The notes: generated from the sequence alone by a model not told the origin. A stretch of 64,000 nucleotides of DNA from Tubulanus polymorphus (GCF_964204645.1 NC_134030.1:19349110-19413109), one strand, 5' to 3'; positions 27,869-44,821 are shown, counted from the first letter of the stretch. Translations and numbers: made by a program.

Positions 27869-29448
<1,580 letters not shown>

Positions 29449-29772
29449 AAACATCATATCAACAAAATAAGAGCTGCTAAAACTGGAAGTCAAACAAAAT
29501 TTAGCTCGACAATTCGAAAAAAAATAATCGTTTGCAATATGAATTGAGAAATAAATAGTCATATAGTTAGAAATTAACATTTTCTTAAATCAATATTGAG
29601 AAACGCTTCAGTTGAGATGCAGAGATTTTAAACGAGGAATACGAATCAAAACGAGTTTGTAGTTTTTCAGCGTGTACCTGCAACCTTCCAGGTCGCATAA
29701 TTCTAGCTATTCAGCAAAACAATCACGACTGGTCTTGGTGTTGAGCTCATCATCGATCCAAATCCTGATATC

Positions 29773-30326
29773 TACGTGTATATATCTAATATCCTGCAGT
29801 GGTCAAATTCCAGCTACTGGGCCCATTACCTCTTGAAATATACGGTATCTACACGTCTGTCCTTGTCTACCTCTGATTTCCGGGTCTGTTCTGAGGCGTA
29901 CACAAAAGTCGTGGATCTCCTTTTGAATTTGTTTTATATTTGGATCCGATGGCCTACAGCGAATTACACGTATTTAGATCCGGCGATTATCGTTATTTGA
30001 ATGTCTACATCGTCGGTAAAGTTCGCTAAATTTCGCGAAATCGGAAGAAAATGACGGCGAAACAATGCGAATTAGATTCGAAGAACGCTATTCGTTTGAC
30101 TGTAGCCGTTTCAGTTATATTGTTGGTATTCGAACTGCCCAGTTCGTTTCAAAGCTATAAAAGATTTATCGGACTTTTCGTCGATTTGCCGAAAATGCCG
30201 TATCACGGAGCGACGAAAAGTGTGGAGAGATTTTCGTCGAGTTATTTCCGATTGCCGACTCGTCGGCGAACTTTGTTATTTATTGTTTGGTGCATGATCG
30301 GTTTAGACATACGGCAAAAACATTGA
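29773..30326 (+). pseudogene. GPCR fragment (TM5-TM7), unit 3
   Basis: Carries the same frameshift after TM5 and the same one-base deletion before TM7 as unit 2. The lesions therefore predate the duplication that produced units 2-4. Confidence 0.75.
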
Positions 30327-30501
30327 TAAATATAGTATGCACAGGAGTGCCATAGGTTCGAATACATACAGGCGCTAGTCATTACTGAGAAATAGTTGAC
30401 CGTGTGAATAACATATTAAAAAGATAGAAATAGGAAATGATTAAATAGACATATTCTATATACTGTATGGTATAATATGCACCTGCCGTCTGAAGTCAAA
30501 A

Positions 30502-30503
<2 letters not shown>

Positions 30504-30533
<30 letters not shown>

Positions 30534-33500
30534 TTTTATTTACGAATTAAATTACAATTTAAATTAGTAGGAATTAGTACAAAATATTGTCAAATAGGAC
30601 GTTGGACGACAGTTGAAGTTAAAATTAACTTATTACCTGAGAGGCCTAGTCGCCCACACACTCACATTCACGCCCCATTCATACATACAAGTTACATGAC
30701 AAAAACATTCAACATAGAAAATATGATAATTCCAGGATATTCAGTATATTAGATTGATCAATTAGAAGTACATAATTTCATCTAAACATATTGGGAAATG
30801 AGATAATTTTTTACAGTATTTGCAAAAGACGAGATAGAATGACATAATTTCAGATTTTTCTGCACAGAGTTCCAGAGTTTTGGGCCTTTGTGGATTATTG
30901 TAAATTGCCTATAATCATGCTTTGCGAAAGTTACATCTAATTCCTTACATCGACGTGTATTGTGGTTGTGTTTAACTTTGTTTGTAAATAAATTATTGTA
31001 TCGCTTAGGAAGTAGGTCATTTATAGATTTAAACATGAAGTGTAGAACTTGTTGATTATTGATATATATATATATTGATTGAATATTGTGACCTTGTTTC
31101 GTAGATTTGAAGAATGGTCCTGAATGTTCTAGGTAATGTTTCTTATTTCTTATGCGCATACCTTTTTCAGTAGGGTATAGAGATTATTTAGTCTTGAGGG
31201 GTAGCTGTTAGCCCAGACGATATTACAGTATTGTATGTGAGGTAATGCTAATGATTGATATATTGTTTTTAAGGTGTAATTAGGAAGTTTATGTTTTAGT
31301 ATGCTAAGGATAAAAAGTATTCTGCGAAATTTAATTTCAACTTGATGTATGTGGTGTTCCCATGTGATTTTGTCGTCAATTATAACGCCTAAAAATTTGG
31401 CCGCTGTCACCTTTTTTATTGTTTCATCATCAATGTTTAGTTTAATGGTCTTCGTTATTTTGATTCTTCCCGAAAATAATAAAAGGTTGGTCTTATCGAT
31501 ATTCAGAGATAGTCTATTTGCGGAGAGCCACTTGCTTACTAATTTTAATTCATAGTTCATTTCGGTTTCGAGGGTTTTGGGACATCTATTACTGTGCATT
31601 AAACTTGTGTCGTCTGCAAAAAGGATGAAGTCTAGGATTTTCGATGATTCTGTGATATCATTGATATATATCAAAAATAAAAGTGGCCCTAGGATTGATC
31701 CTTGTGGTATTCCCGTTTTAATGGCTTTGAAATCCGATAATGCTGAGTTTATGTTAGTTAATTGATATCTATCTGTTAGATAATTCCTAAACCATGCATT
31801 TGTGATACCTCTGATCCCATAATGATTTCATTTAAACAATAAAATCGAATGATCTATTGTATCAAAGGCCTTTTTAAGATCAAGTAGAATAAGCGCTGTA
31901 ATTTTTCCATCTTCCAGGTTTTTAGTGATTTTGTCTAGTAATGTTATCAATGCTAAATCTGTAGAATACTTTTTTCGAAGGCAAAATTGTTTGTCGGAGA
32001 GAATCGCATCACAGAAGTTTGAGAGTCGATTATGAGTTTTTCTAGAATTTTGGAAATAGAGGGGAGAATTGAGATAGGACGATAATTTCTTGCTTCGCAT
32101 GTGTCACCTGATTTAAAGATAGGTACAACTCTCGCCGTTTTGAGTTTACTAGGAACAGCTCCACAATTGAATGACCTGTTGAAAATATGGCATTAAGGGT
32201 CTACGATTTCTGGTATAACATATTTGATAATTTTCATGGGTATACCATCTGTGCCAGCAGTGTTTGAGCTTTTGAGTGTTCGTACTAAATCAATAATTTC
32301 TGTCTCGACTACTGGAAATAGATAAAAGCTTGATGGGTTTTGATTAGGTAAAAAGTGTCGAAAATTTTCGTTGCTGTTGATGCTGTTAGCAAGTTTGGGA
32401 CCAACATTAACAAAATAATTATTGAATTCGTTGGCGATATCTTGTTCTTTGATTATAGATCTAGAATTGTTTTTTAGTTCCGTAATTATTGTAGATTTTC
32501 CCTTGGAGCCAATGTTATTGTTTATGATTTTCCAAGTGTTTTTCATATTGTTCTTCTGTTTTAAGAGATTTTGCTGGTAGTAGTTTTTCTCCACCGTTTT
32601 AAATATATTATTGAGTTTTTTTTTGTAATTTAGATATTTATTCTTATCCCTTTCGGATTTGCTTTTTAAGAATATCTTATATAATCTTTGTTTAGTAGAA
32701 ATTGATTTTAAGAGACGACCGACCGTAAGGGATTATGGGGTTTACTACTGTTGACTGTGAATTTTTTCAGTGGAAAGCTAGATTCAAATAATCCGATGAA
32801 AATGTCAAGGAATACGTTATAATCGGTTTCGCAATCGTCTTCATCCAGGACGCTAGTCCAATCTGACGCGACTAGATTATTTTTAAAGTAAGCCATATTA
32901 TTTTCGTTAATCGAACGATTAGTTATTTCATATTTTGTATTCTTCATTTTAGTTGGTATTAGCGTAAAGATAGGTAGATGGTTGGAGATATCTGAAATGA
33001 TCACCCCTGAAGTGTTGTTGTTGGAGAGAGAATTTGTGTAGATATTGTCGATCAGAGTAGCTGTATAGTCAGTTATTCTTGTCGGTACATGGATGAGAGG
33101 TTTAAATCCTGTAGATATGACTTCGTTTAGAAATTTTGAGATTTGGTGGCAAAGATCACTCTTTAATAGATTTATGTTATGATCTCCCAGTAAATAGCAC
33201 TCGGTTTTGCTCTTTTCAATAAGTTGGAGTATTCCCTCAAATTCGGTATTAAAATTATCAATCTTTGTCCCTGGAGGTCTATATATCGTACCCAGTATGA
33301 TATTCTTATTTTTACAGGATAATTCGATAAATAAACATTCTAATACATGCGTATCATCGGAGATTAGATCCGATCGTAATTTGAAATTTACATCTTTTTT
33401 AATATAAAAACCGACACCACCACCGACAGAGTAATCTCTGCTTAAAAATACGTTATTATACGCATGGTGGTTGTACAAGGTGTCATTATTATTTTCAGGT

Positions 33501-33831
33501 TTCGTCCAAGTCTCAGAAACCGCTATTATCGTAGGATATGAATTCAGGGAATCTAGTAAATAAGAGATTTTATCGAAATTAGCTGTTAAGCTTCTACAGT
33601 TAATGTGTACTAGACTTAAGGGAGACGAGCAGTTTAAAAGAGAGTTGACAGTTTCTACATCGTAGTATTTGCACGGATTATCATCCGTTATAAATTCATC
33701 TATTGAATTAGGCATTTATTTGTAGTTAGTTAACAATGAATTCAATTAACAATTACGATGGATTGAGATTCAATTTTTAGTTTTCTTTTCACTCGGCTTA
33801 TCGGCAGAAGTTGTAGTCTCTGATAGTGACC
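30504..33831 (-). mobile_element. CR1/L2-like LINE, unit 3
   Basis: Same insertion as in unit 2. A 4-bp loss (GTAAGGGATT instead of GTAAGCCAGGGATT near 32728) splits the long endonuclease-RT frame into 33715-32708 and 32594-32193. A short TA insertion is seen near 31063. Non-functional. Confidence 0.9.
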
Positions 33832-33910
33832 TTCTTCGGGTGCCGCTAAATATTCAGTTAGATCGATTGCAGCACCTAACGTGGCGATAGAGAAAATCAT
33901 AAATTTCAAC

Positions 33911-34478
33911 ATGAACCTCGCTTGTGGTAAGTTTCTAAATTGATCTATGAATCAGTTTTCTAAACACTTACAGAAAAGCAGACGCAGTTTAGGTGTATCG
34001 TGTATCACAAACTCTCACTCAGTATTTGACACCAAGTCGGGGTATAATTTCACCCGCTCCAACTTTACCACAAAAAGAGACAAAGTCTACTGTAATTCAC
34101 AACTTCTCAATCTTGACAAAAACTCAGGTAAAATTTGTCTCAACTTGATGGCAGTAAGAGACAGATACTATATCGTTTAGTAGAATCCACTTCATTCGGA
34201 TCATTTGGGACCAACAAAATTCATCTGGTTTACGCTAATTCTGGATTAAAGTCTAAATTTTCTGTAAAAAAGTGAACTGCAAATATTGTCCGGATTAGGC
34301 CAAAATCTGGATTGAACTGATCCGGCTTAAGCGGGTTTGACTGTATTTTATTAACTCTTGGTATTTAGCACTAATTCGGTGCTTACAAACCACGTATTCA
34401 TTGCATCTAAATACAACTATTCTATTACAGCTATTCTCATGATGAATATATTCTCCTGGCGTTCATAGACATCTCAAA
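33911..34478 (+). pseudogene. Orphan exons 1-2 of the peptide gene, damaged, unit 3
   Basis: Exon 1 at 33911-33926 (MNLAC). Exon 2 at 34431-34478 has lost one base (AATATATTC for AATCTAATTC), giving a frameshift and an early TAG. About 115 bp of promoter, including the TATTTAAA, is deleted upstream. Exon 3 is absent as in the other inner units. Confidence 0.78.
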
Positions 34479-34823
34479 GTAAGTTACAACATCAGATATA
34501 TCCTAATAGAATAATCGCACTCAGACGTGGTGAATGGATTCTAAAGCAAAAACCCACTATGTTTTAATCAAAAGTTTTGTGTAAAGCGGGTGACGACAAA
34601 TCCAAAATTCTAATCAAACTACTAAAACAATTCTATATCAGCCACTTGTCCACGTAGCCATAAAAAACCGTTTAAAAATGATAAAACCGTCAATCTTTAT
34701 TCATATTTCACTACAATGAAGTCGATGGATGCTCGATCGAAATGCCACGCTTAACGGAGAGAATAAATGCAAAGACAATTGCGAAGATCACAAACCATAG
34801 AAATAAAGGCCTAACAATGGAAG

Positions 34824-35105
34824 TCACAATTCAAATAAAGCTGCAGGTTGCAACTTTGACAGAGACAGAACGGCTTTCACAATGAATCGATTCAGAGCTT
34901 GGTAAATATTCGTCGCCGATGAAGAAGATTTTAAAACAAAATCTACCCATTTTGAACGGGAACAGTTGTTTCTACATATGCAGTTGCCACACAATGACTT
35001 CACACATAAATCCATTTGAGTTTTGCTCACGCCAAGATTTGCTGGTACAATAGATTCGTAGAGGCTCGGGTTGGTTTTGTTCATGTCTGAATAAATATTA
35101 TTCAC
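34824..35105 (-). other. Conserved antisense ORF, unit 4
   Basis: One amino-acid change (VSKT for VNKT) from units 2 and 3 in an otherwise identical frame. Confidence 0.3.
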
Positions 35106-35116
35106 TACGTAAAATG

Positions 35117-35199
35117 TATAAAATATTTAGATTTCTGAAGGGAAGATGTAGTGTCGCAGTGTGGAGAAACAGTGACGTTTTACAAGCTACAAATTGAAG
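35117..35199 (+). promoter_or_regulatory. TATA-box promoter and leader exon, unit 4
   Basis: TATAAAATA at 35117-35125; the leader exon ends at 35199 before GTAAGT. Confidence 0.7.
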
Positions 35200-35531
35200 G
35201 TAAGTGCATCGACTATAGGAGTTAGTTTCATCGTTGACAGCTCCAAAGATTTGGGGTCAGTGTAAAAGGACTGCGTCAGTTCCATAGACTGCCAGTCAGT
35301 TACATAATATAAAGAGTCAGTTTCACAGACGAGAAGTCCGTTCCATGGGGACTAGGTGCCGGATAAACAGACAACGAGGCAGTTTCAGAGACTAACGGCC
35401 GGTTTTATTGACTCTAAAATTCAGTTTCATAGACTAAACGGCCAGTTTCATAGACCGTTCCAATATGTCACATAATTCAGAAACATAGATATTTCATCCA
35501 TCTCTTTCAGACCGACAGTTTGTGTGTAAAG

Positions 35532-36940
35532 ATGAAGTTGTTTTGTTTGATGGTCTTGTCGTCTGTCGTGTGCGGCGTTGCACTCGCGGATGAAAGATAC
35601 AGTAAACGATATTATCCGGGTAGTTATCACCCCGGTAGCTGTGGCGTATCCAGAGAGAAGGTAAATCTTTTTCCTGCATACAATTTGATTGTCTTCACGA
35701 CTGAGTTGGGGATTTCGTTTCTGGCCATGTTGACGATTGTGTTATTCAGTTCCAATAAAGCGGTGATGAACACAAACCGTGTAGGCGACTCAGGGAGCAT
35801 CTCAAAACTTCTATAGTTCCGTCAATTGGAATAACCGTCTAATTGGTTTTAAATTCCCACCGGTTTGAATAGACACATGCCAGAGTTGGAACATATTGAT
35901 TTTCTAATGAGATACCACAGACAAAGATAAGACGAGTGTATCTAACGAGTGTATTTCGATCATAACTTTTAATTGAAAATAGATTAGCAAAATTACAAGT
36001 GAAAACCTATTAAACTCTAATAGACTTTATAAACTAAGTCAAATATAGCTAAAATGCCAAAAGCATCTAAAAGAGAGACGTTAAATCAACTACGTGTAAT
36101 ATATATATATATACCACCCCCTTCCGCGATTTTTTCTAATTGAAATAACTATCGAAATGTTGAGATGCTCCCTTAGATATTTTTGAAAAAGATTTTGAAT
36201 TAGACTAGTGACTAGGCTAATGGGTTCAATGGTCCAAGGCCCAATAGTAGGCAATTATTATTTTGGCCCTAGGCAAATCTATATTTACAAACTCTGGTTG
36301 ATCTTTTTGGTTCATATGGAGACTATTGGTTTTTTGTTCAATGAATACCACAAATCTAACACTTTTATCGATTAATATTCATGTTGTACTTGCACATTCT
36401 CAAAAAAACACAAAACAATCCTCAATTGCCGCAGCAGATCACACAATCGTCATTCTCCTATTGCATTATTGTTTCATTCATTTTTAGCATATAATCAAAA
36501 GGGAAGCAGGAATGCTATGGAGTCGCGTCATTGATAAATTCCTAGAGGTTTTATCCTGCGACGATGGGTTAATTCTGCAGGACATCGGTCACGCTCTACG
36601 CGATATCTTGCACCAGGATAGATTCGACATGAAATTATGCAAGGTTTTCACGCATTATTTTAGAGATCCAAATGTGATTAAACACATTCCTCAGATGCTA
36701 AAGAATGGTGTGCATGAGCTGGAAAAAGAATATGAAAAGTTAAAGGAGAGTGAAAGGGGCAACAAGAATCAAGAAGGCACCGGGAAGCAAGGAGGTTCTG
36801 AGGAACTAGGAGGCACCGGGGTCCTTGGCGGGAACGGGGCCGCAGGAGGTAACGGAGGTCTAGGAGGCATCAGGTTCGGGGCCGCAGGAGGTGACGGGGG
36901 TCTAGGAGGCACAGGAGCCAGTGGTGGAGCAGTGCCATAG
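35532..36940 (+). CDS. Secreted glycine-rich repeat protein, unit 4
   Basis: Coding exons 35532-35660 and 36488-36940 (acceptors at 35510 and 36487) give about 193 residues. The mature start is DERYSKRYYPG, as in unit 1. Exon two begins HIIKREAGMLWSRVIDKF and has DDG where units 2 and 3 have ADE, so this copy has diverged at several residues while staying open. The Gly tail has one GGSEEL block and GGNGAAGG. The first intron is shortened by loss of most of the TA array. Confidence 0.82.
35793..36172. mobile_element. GGGAGCATC MITE, internally deleted, unit 4
   Basis: Both termini are present. The TA run is only about 14 bp (36099-36113) and the adjoining ATCGATAGTTCGG block is gone. Confidence 0.8.
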
Positions 36941-37264
36941 AAACATCATATCAACAAAATAAGAGCTGCTAAAACTGGAAGTCAAACAAAATTTAGCTCG
37001 ACAATTCGAAAAAAAATAATCGTTTGCAATATGAATTGAGAAATAAATAGTCATATAGTTAGAAATTAACATTTTCTTAAATCAATATTGAGAAACGCTT
37101 CAGTTGAGATGCAGAGATTTTAAACGAGGAATACGAATCAAAACGAGTTTGTAGTTTTTCAGCGTGTACCTGCAACCTTCCAGGTCGCATAATTCTAGCT
37201 ATTCAGCAAAACAATCACGACTGGTCTTGGTGTTGAGCTCATCATCGATCCAAATCCTGATATC

Positions 37265-37818
37265 TACGTGTATATATCTAATATCCTGCAGTGGTCAAAT
37301 TCCAGCTACTGGGCCCATTACCTCTTGAAATATACGGTATCTACACGTCTGTCCTTGTCTGCCTCTGATTTCCGGGTCTGTTCTGAGGCGTACACAAAAG
37401 TCGTGGATCTCCTTTTGAATTTGTTTTATATTTGGATCCGATGGCCTACAGCGAATTACACGTATTTAGATCCGGCGATTATCGTTATTTGAATGTCTAC
37501 ATCGTCGGTAAAGTTCGCTAAATTTCGCGAAATCGGAAGAAAATGACGGCGAAACAATGCGAATTAGATTCGAAGAACGCTATTCGTTTGACTGTAGCCG
37601 TTTCAGTTATATTGTTGGTATTCGAACTGCCCAGTTCGTTTCAAAGCTATAAAAGATTTATCGGACTTTTCGTCGATTTGCCGAAAATGCCGTATCACGG
37701 AGCGACGAAAAGTGTGGAGAGATTTTCGTCGAGTTATTTCCGATTGCCGACTCGTCGGCGAACTTTGTTATTTATTGTTTGGTGCATGATCGGTTTAGAC
37801 ATACGGCAAAAACATTGA
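37265..37818 (+). pseudogene. GPCR fragment (TM5-TM7), unit 4
   Basis: Identical in translation to unit 2 over the TM6 frame (37543-37818), with the same disabling changes. Confidence 0.75.
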
Positions 37819-37993
37819 TAAATATAGTATGCACAGGAGTGCCATAGGTTCGAATACATACAGGCGCTAGTCATTACTGAGAAATAGTTGACCGTGTGAA
37901 TAACATATTAAAAAGATAGAAATAGGAAATGATTAAATAGACATATTCTATATACTGTATGGTATAATATGCACCTGCCGTCTGAAGTCAAAA

Positions 37994-37995
<2 letters not shown>

Positions 37996-38025
<30 letters not shown>

Positions 38026-39972
38026 TTTTATTTACGAATTAAATTACAATTTAAATTAGTAGGAATTAGTACAAAATATTGTCAAATAGGACGTTGGACG
38101 ACAGTTGAAGTTAAAATTAACTTATTACCTGAGAGGCCTAGTCGCCCACACACTCACATTCACGCCCCATTCATACATACAAGTTACATGACAAAAACAT
38201 TCAACATAGAAAATATGATAATTCCAGGATATTCAGTATATTAGATTGATCAATTAGAAGTACATAATTTCATCTAAACATATTGGGAAATGAGATAATT
38301 TTTTACAGTATTTGCAAAAGACGAGATAGAATGACATAATTTCAGATTTTTCTGCACAGAGTTCCAGAGTTTTGGGCCTTTGTGGATTATTGTAAATTGC
38401 CTATAATCATGCTTTGCGAAAGTTACATCTAATTCCTTACATCGACGTGTATTGTGGTTGTGTTTAACTTTGTTTGTAAATAAATTATTGTATCGCTTAG
38501 GAAGTAGGTCATTTATAGATTTAAACATGAAGTGTAGAACTTGTTGATTATTGATATCGAATATTGTGACTTGTTTCGTAGATTTGAAGAATGGTCCTGA
38601 ATGTTCTAGGTAATGTTTCTTATTTCTTATGCGCATACCTTTTTCAGTAGGGTATAGAGATTATTTAGTCTTGAGGGGTAGCTGTTAGCCCAGACGATAT
38701 TACAGTATTGTATGTGAGGTAATGCTAATGATTGATATATTGTTTTTAAGGTGTAATTAGGAAGTTTATGTTTTAGTATGCTAAGGATAAAAAGTATTCT
38801 GCGAAATTTAATTTCAACTTGATGTATGTGGTGTTCCCATGTGATTTTGTCGTCAATTATAACGCCTAAAAATTTGGCCGCTGTCACCTTTTTTATTGTT
38901 TCATCATCAATGTTTAGTTTAATGGTCTTCGTTATTTTGATTCTTCCCGAAAATAATAAAAGGTTGGTCTTATCGATATTCAGAGATAGTCTATTTGCGG
39001 AGAGCCACTTGCTTACTAATTTTAATTCATAGTTCATTTCGGTTTCGAGGGTTTTGGGACATCTATTACTGTGCATTAAACTTGTGTCGTCTGCAAAAAG
39101 GATGAAGTCTAGGATTTTCGATGATTCTGTGATATCATTGATATATATCAAAAATAAAAGTGGCCCTAGGATTGATCCTTGTGGTATTCCCGTTTTAATG
39201 GCTTTGAAATCCGATAATGCTGAGTTTATGTTAGTTAATTGATATCTATCTGTTAGATAATTCCTAAACCATGCATTTGTGATACCTCTGATCCCATAAT
39301 GATTTCATTTAAACAATAAAATCGAATGATCTATTGTATCAAAGGCCTTTTTAAGATCAAGTAGAATAAGCGCTGTAATTTTTCCATCTTCCAGGTTTTT
39401 AGTGATTTTGTCTAGTAATGTTATCAATGCTAAATCTGTAGAATACTTTTTTCGAAGGCAAAATTGTTTGTCGGAGAGAATCGCATCACAGAAGTTTGAG
39501 AGTCGATTATGAGTTTTTCTAGAATTTTGGAAATAGAGGGGAGAATTGAGATAGGACGATAATTTTTTGCTTCGCATGTGTCACCTGATTTAAAGATAGG
39601 TACAACTCTCGCCGTTTTGAGTTTACTAGGAACAGCTCCACAATTGAATGACCTGTTGAAAATATGGCATTAAGGGTCTACGATTTCTGGTATAACATAT
39701 TTGATAATTTTCATGGGTATACCATCTGTGCCAGCAGTGTTTGTACTAGACTTAAGGGAGACGAGCAGTTTAAAAGAGAGTTGACAGTTTCTACATCGTA
39801 GTATTTGCACGGATTATCATCCGTTATAAATTCATCTATTGAATTAGGCATTTATTTGTAGTTAGTTAACAATGAATTCAATTAACAATTACGATGGATT
39901 GAGATTCAATTTTTAGTTTTCTTTTCACTCGGCTTATCGGCAGAAGTTGTAGTCTCTGATAGTGACCTTCTT
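37996..39972 (-). mobile_element. CR1/L2-like LINE with internal deletion, unit 4
   Basis: The 3' tail, the C-terminal piece, the FADD block (39151-38627) and the DLKKAFD block (39577-39305) are present. At about 39742 the RT start (GCAGTGTTTG) joins directly to the endonuclease start (TACTAGACTTAAG), removing about 1.3 kb. Confidence 0.9.
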
Positions 39973-40155
39973 CTGGTGCCGCTAAATATTCAGTTAGATC
40001 GATTGCAGCACCTAACGTGGCGATAGAGAAATTAATCATCGATCTTTTGTTAGATGTCTATTTAAACTATAGCGCGGAAATGTATATTGTCTTAGATCAA
40101 CTCGACAATTCAATCAGTATCGAACGACGGAAGAGAAAATCATCAATTTCAACAA

Positions 40156-40717
40156 ATGAAGCTCGCTTGTGGTAAGTTTCTAAATTGATCTATGAATCAG
40201 TTTTCTAAACACTTACAGAAAAGCAGACGCAGTTTAGGTGTATCGTGTATCACAAACTCTCACTCAGTATTTGACACCAAGTCGGGGTATAATTTCACCC
40301 GCTCCAACTTTACCACAAAAAGAGACAAAGTCTACTGTAATTCACAACTTCTCAATCTTGACAAAAAACTCGGGTAAAATTTGCCTCAACTTGATGGCAG
40401 TAAGAGACAGATACTATATCGTTTAGTAGAATCCACTTCATTCGGATCATTTGGGACCAACAAAATTCATCTGGTTTACGCTAATTCTGGATTAAAGTCT
40501 AAATTTTCTGTATAAAAGTAAACTGCAAATATTGTCCGGATTAGGCCAAAATCTGGATTGAATCGATCCGGCTTAAGCGGGTTTGATTGCATTTTATTAA
40601 CTCTTGGTATTTAGCACTAATTCGGTGCTTACAAACCACGAATTCATCGCACAACTATTCTATTACAGCTATTCTGATGATGAATCTAATTCTCCTGGCG
40701 TTCATAGACATCTCAAA
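40156..40717 (+). pseudogene. Orphan exons 1-2 of the peptide gene, unit 4
   Basis: Exon 1 (40156-40171) and exon 2 (40669-40717) are intact with good splice sites, and the TATTTAAAC promoter is kept. Exon 3 is missing. Confidence 0.78.
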
Positions 40718-41069
40718 GTAAGTTACAACATCAGATATATCCTAATAGAATAATCACACTCAGACGTGGTGAATGGATTCTAAAGCAAAAACCCACTATG
40801 TTTTAATCAAAAGTTTTGTGTAAAGCGGGTGACGACAAATCCAAAATTCTAATCAAACTACTAAAACAATTCTATATCAGCCACTTGTCCACGTAGCCAT
40901 AAAAAACCGTTTAAAAATGATAAAACCGTCAATCTTTATTCATATTTCACTACAATGAAGTCGATGTATGCTCGATCGAAATGCCACGCTTAACGGATAG
41001 AATAAATGCAAAGACAATTGCGAAGATCACAAACTATAGAAATAAAAGCCTAACAATGGAAGTCACAAT

Positions 41070-41252
41070 TCAAATAAAGCTGCAGGTTGCAACTTTGACA
41101 GAGACAGAACAGCTTTCAAAATGAATCGATTCAGAGCTTGGTAAATATTCGTCCCCGATGAAGAAGATTTTTAAAAAATCTACCCATTTTGAACGGGAAC
41201 AGTTGTTTCTACATTTGCAGTTGCCACACAATGACTTCTCACATAAATTCAT
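41070..41252 (-). other. Conserved antisense ORF, unit 5
   Basis: The Cys-rich core is kept but the start differs (GTTAGTTTTTTTTCAC), so the upstream frame is broken here. Confidence 0.25.
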
Positions 41253-41387
41253 GTTAGTTTTTTTTCACGCCAAGATTTGCTAGTACAATAGATTCATAGA
41301 GGTTCGTGTTGGTTTTGTTCACGTCTGAATAAATATCATTCACTACGTAAAATGTTTAAAATATTTAGATTTCTGAAGGGAATATGT

Positions 41388-41438
41388 AGTGTCGCAGTGT
41401 GGAGAAACAGTGACGTTTTACAAGCTACAAAATAGAAG
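41388..41438 (+). promoter_or_regulatory. Non-coding first exon of glycine-rich gene, unit 5
   Basis: The leader exon ends AATAGAAG at 41438, followed by GTAAGTGC. The TATA position reads TTTAAAATA (near 41355), as in unit 1. Confidence 0.5.
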
Positions 41439-41841
41439 GTAAGTGCATCGACTATAGGAGTTAGTTTCATCGTGGACTCTGCGAACAGTTTTCAGAATTT
41501 GCGATTCCAAGGATCATGGATCAGTTTTAGAAGGCGACGAGTCACAGTTCCAAAGATTTGGGGTCAGTGTAAAAGGACTGCGTCAGTTCCATAGACTGCC
41601 AGTCAGTTACATAGTATTAAGAGTCAGTTTCACAGACGAGAAGTCCGTTCCATGGGGACTAGGTGCCGGATAAACAGACAACGAGGCAGTTTCAATGACT
41701 AACGGCCGGTTTTATTGACTCTAAAATTCAGTTTCATAGACTACAGGGCCAGTTTCATAAACCGTTTCAATATGTCACATATTAATTCAGAAACATAGAT
41801 ATTTCATCTATCTCTTTCAGACCGAAGGTTTGTGTGTAAAG

Positions 41842-43849
<2,008 letters not shown>

Positions 43850-44222
43850 TGGGGGTCTAGGAGGCACAGGAGCCAGTGGAGGAGCAGTGCCGCCATAGAA
43901 ACATCATTTCAACAAAATTAGAGCTACTAAAACTGGAAGTCAAACAAAATTGAGCTCGACAATTCGAAAAAAAATTTTCGTTTGCAATACGAATTGAGAA
44001 ATAAATAATCATATAGTTAGAAATTAACATTTTCTTAAATCAATATTGAGAAACGCTTCAGTTGAGATGCAGAGATTTTAAACGAGGAATACGAATCGAA
44101 ACGAGTTTGTAGTTTTTCAGCGTGTACCTGCAACCTTCCAGGTCGCATAATTCTAGCTATTCAGCAAAACAATCACGACTGGTCTTGGTGTTGAGCTCAT
44201 CATCGATCCAAATCCTGATATC

Positions 44223-44821
44223 TACGTGTATATATCTAATATCCTGCAGTGGTCAAATTCCAGCTACTGGGCCCATTACCTCTTGAAATATACGGTATCT
44301 ACACGTCTGTCCTCGTCTACCTCTGATTTCCGGGTCTGTTCTGAGGCGTACACAAAAGGCGTGGATCTCCTTTTGAATTTGTTTTATATTTGGATCCAAT
44401 GGCCTACAGCGTATTTGGATCCGGCGATTAGAAAAGTTCTACCGTTCACGATTATCGTTATTTGAATGTCTACATCGTCGGTAAAGTTCGCTAAATTTCG
44501 CGAAATCAGAAGATAATGACGGCGAAAGAATGCGAATTAGATTCGATGAACGCTATTCGTTTGACTGTAGCCGTTTCAGTTATATTGTTGGTATTCGAAC
44601 TGCCCAGTTCGTTTCAAAGCTATAAAAGATTTATCGGACTTTTCGTCGATTTGCCGAAAATACCGTATCACGGAGCGACGAAAAATATAGAGAGATTTTT
44701 CGTCGAGTTATTTCCGATTGCCGACTCGTCGGCGAACTTTGTTATTTATTGTTTGGTGCATGATCGGTTTAGACATACGGCAAAAACATTGATAAATATA
44801 GTATGCACAAGAGAACCATAG
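44223..44821 (+). pseudogene. GPCR fragment with in-frame TM6-TM7, unit 5
   Basis: The frame from ATG 44516 to 44821 encodes TM6 (IRLTVAVSVILLVFELP), a loop (FVDLPKIPYHGATK) and TM7 with helix-8 start (PIADSSANFVIYCLVHDRFR). The NFVIYCL and FR pattern is typical of class A peptide-type GPCRs of invertebrates. Upstream, 44226-44465 reads toward TM5 (RKVLPFTIIVI), but a missing base and a TAA separate it from the TM6 frame. TM1-TM3 are not visible. The fragment is best read as the least decayed relic of a receptor gene duplicated with the array; less likely, it is a spliced exon pair of a gene I cannot reconstruct. Confidence 0.75.

Larger units (their letters stand above)
34579..40817 (+). repeat. 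Tandem array unit 4 (about 6.2 kb)
   Basis: Shorter than units 2 and 3 through an internal LINE deletion and an almost complete loss of the TA array. Confidence 0.92.
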
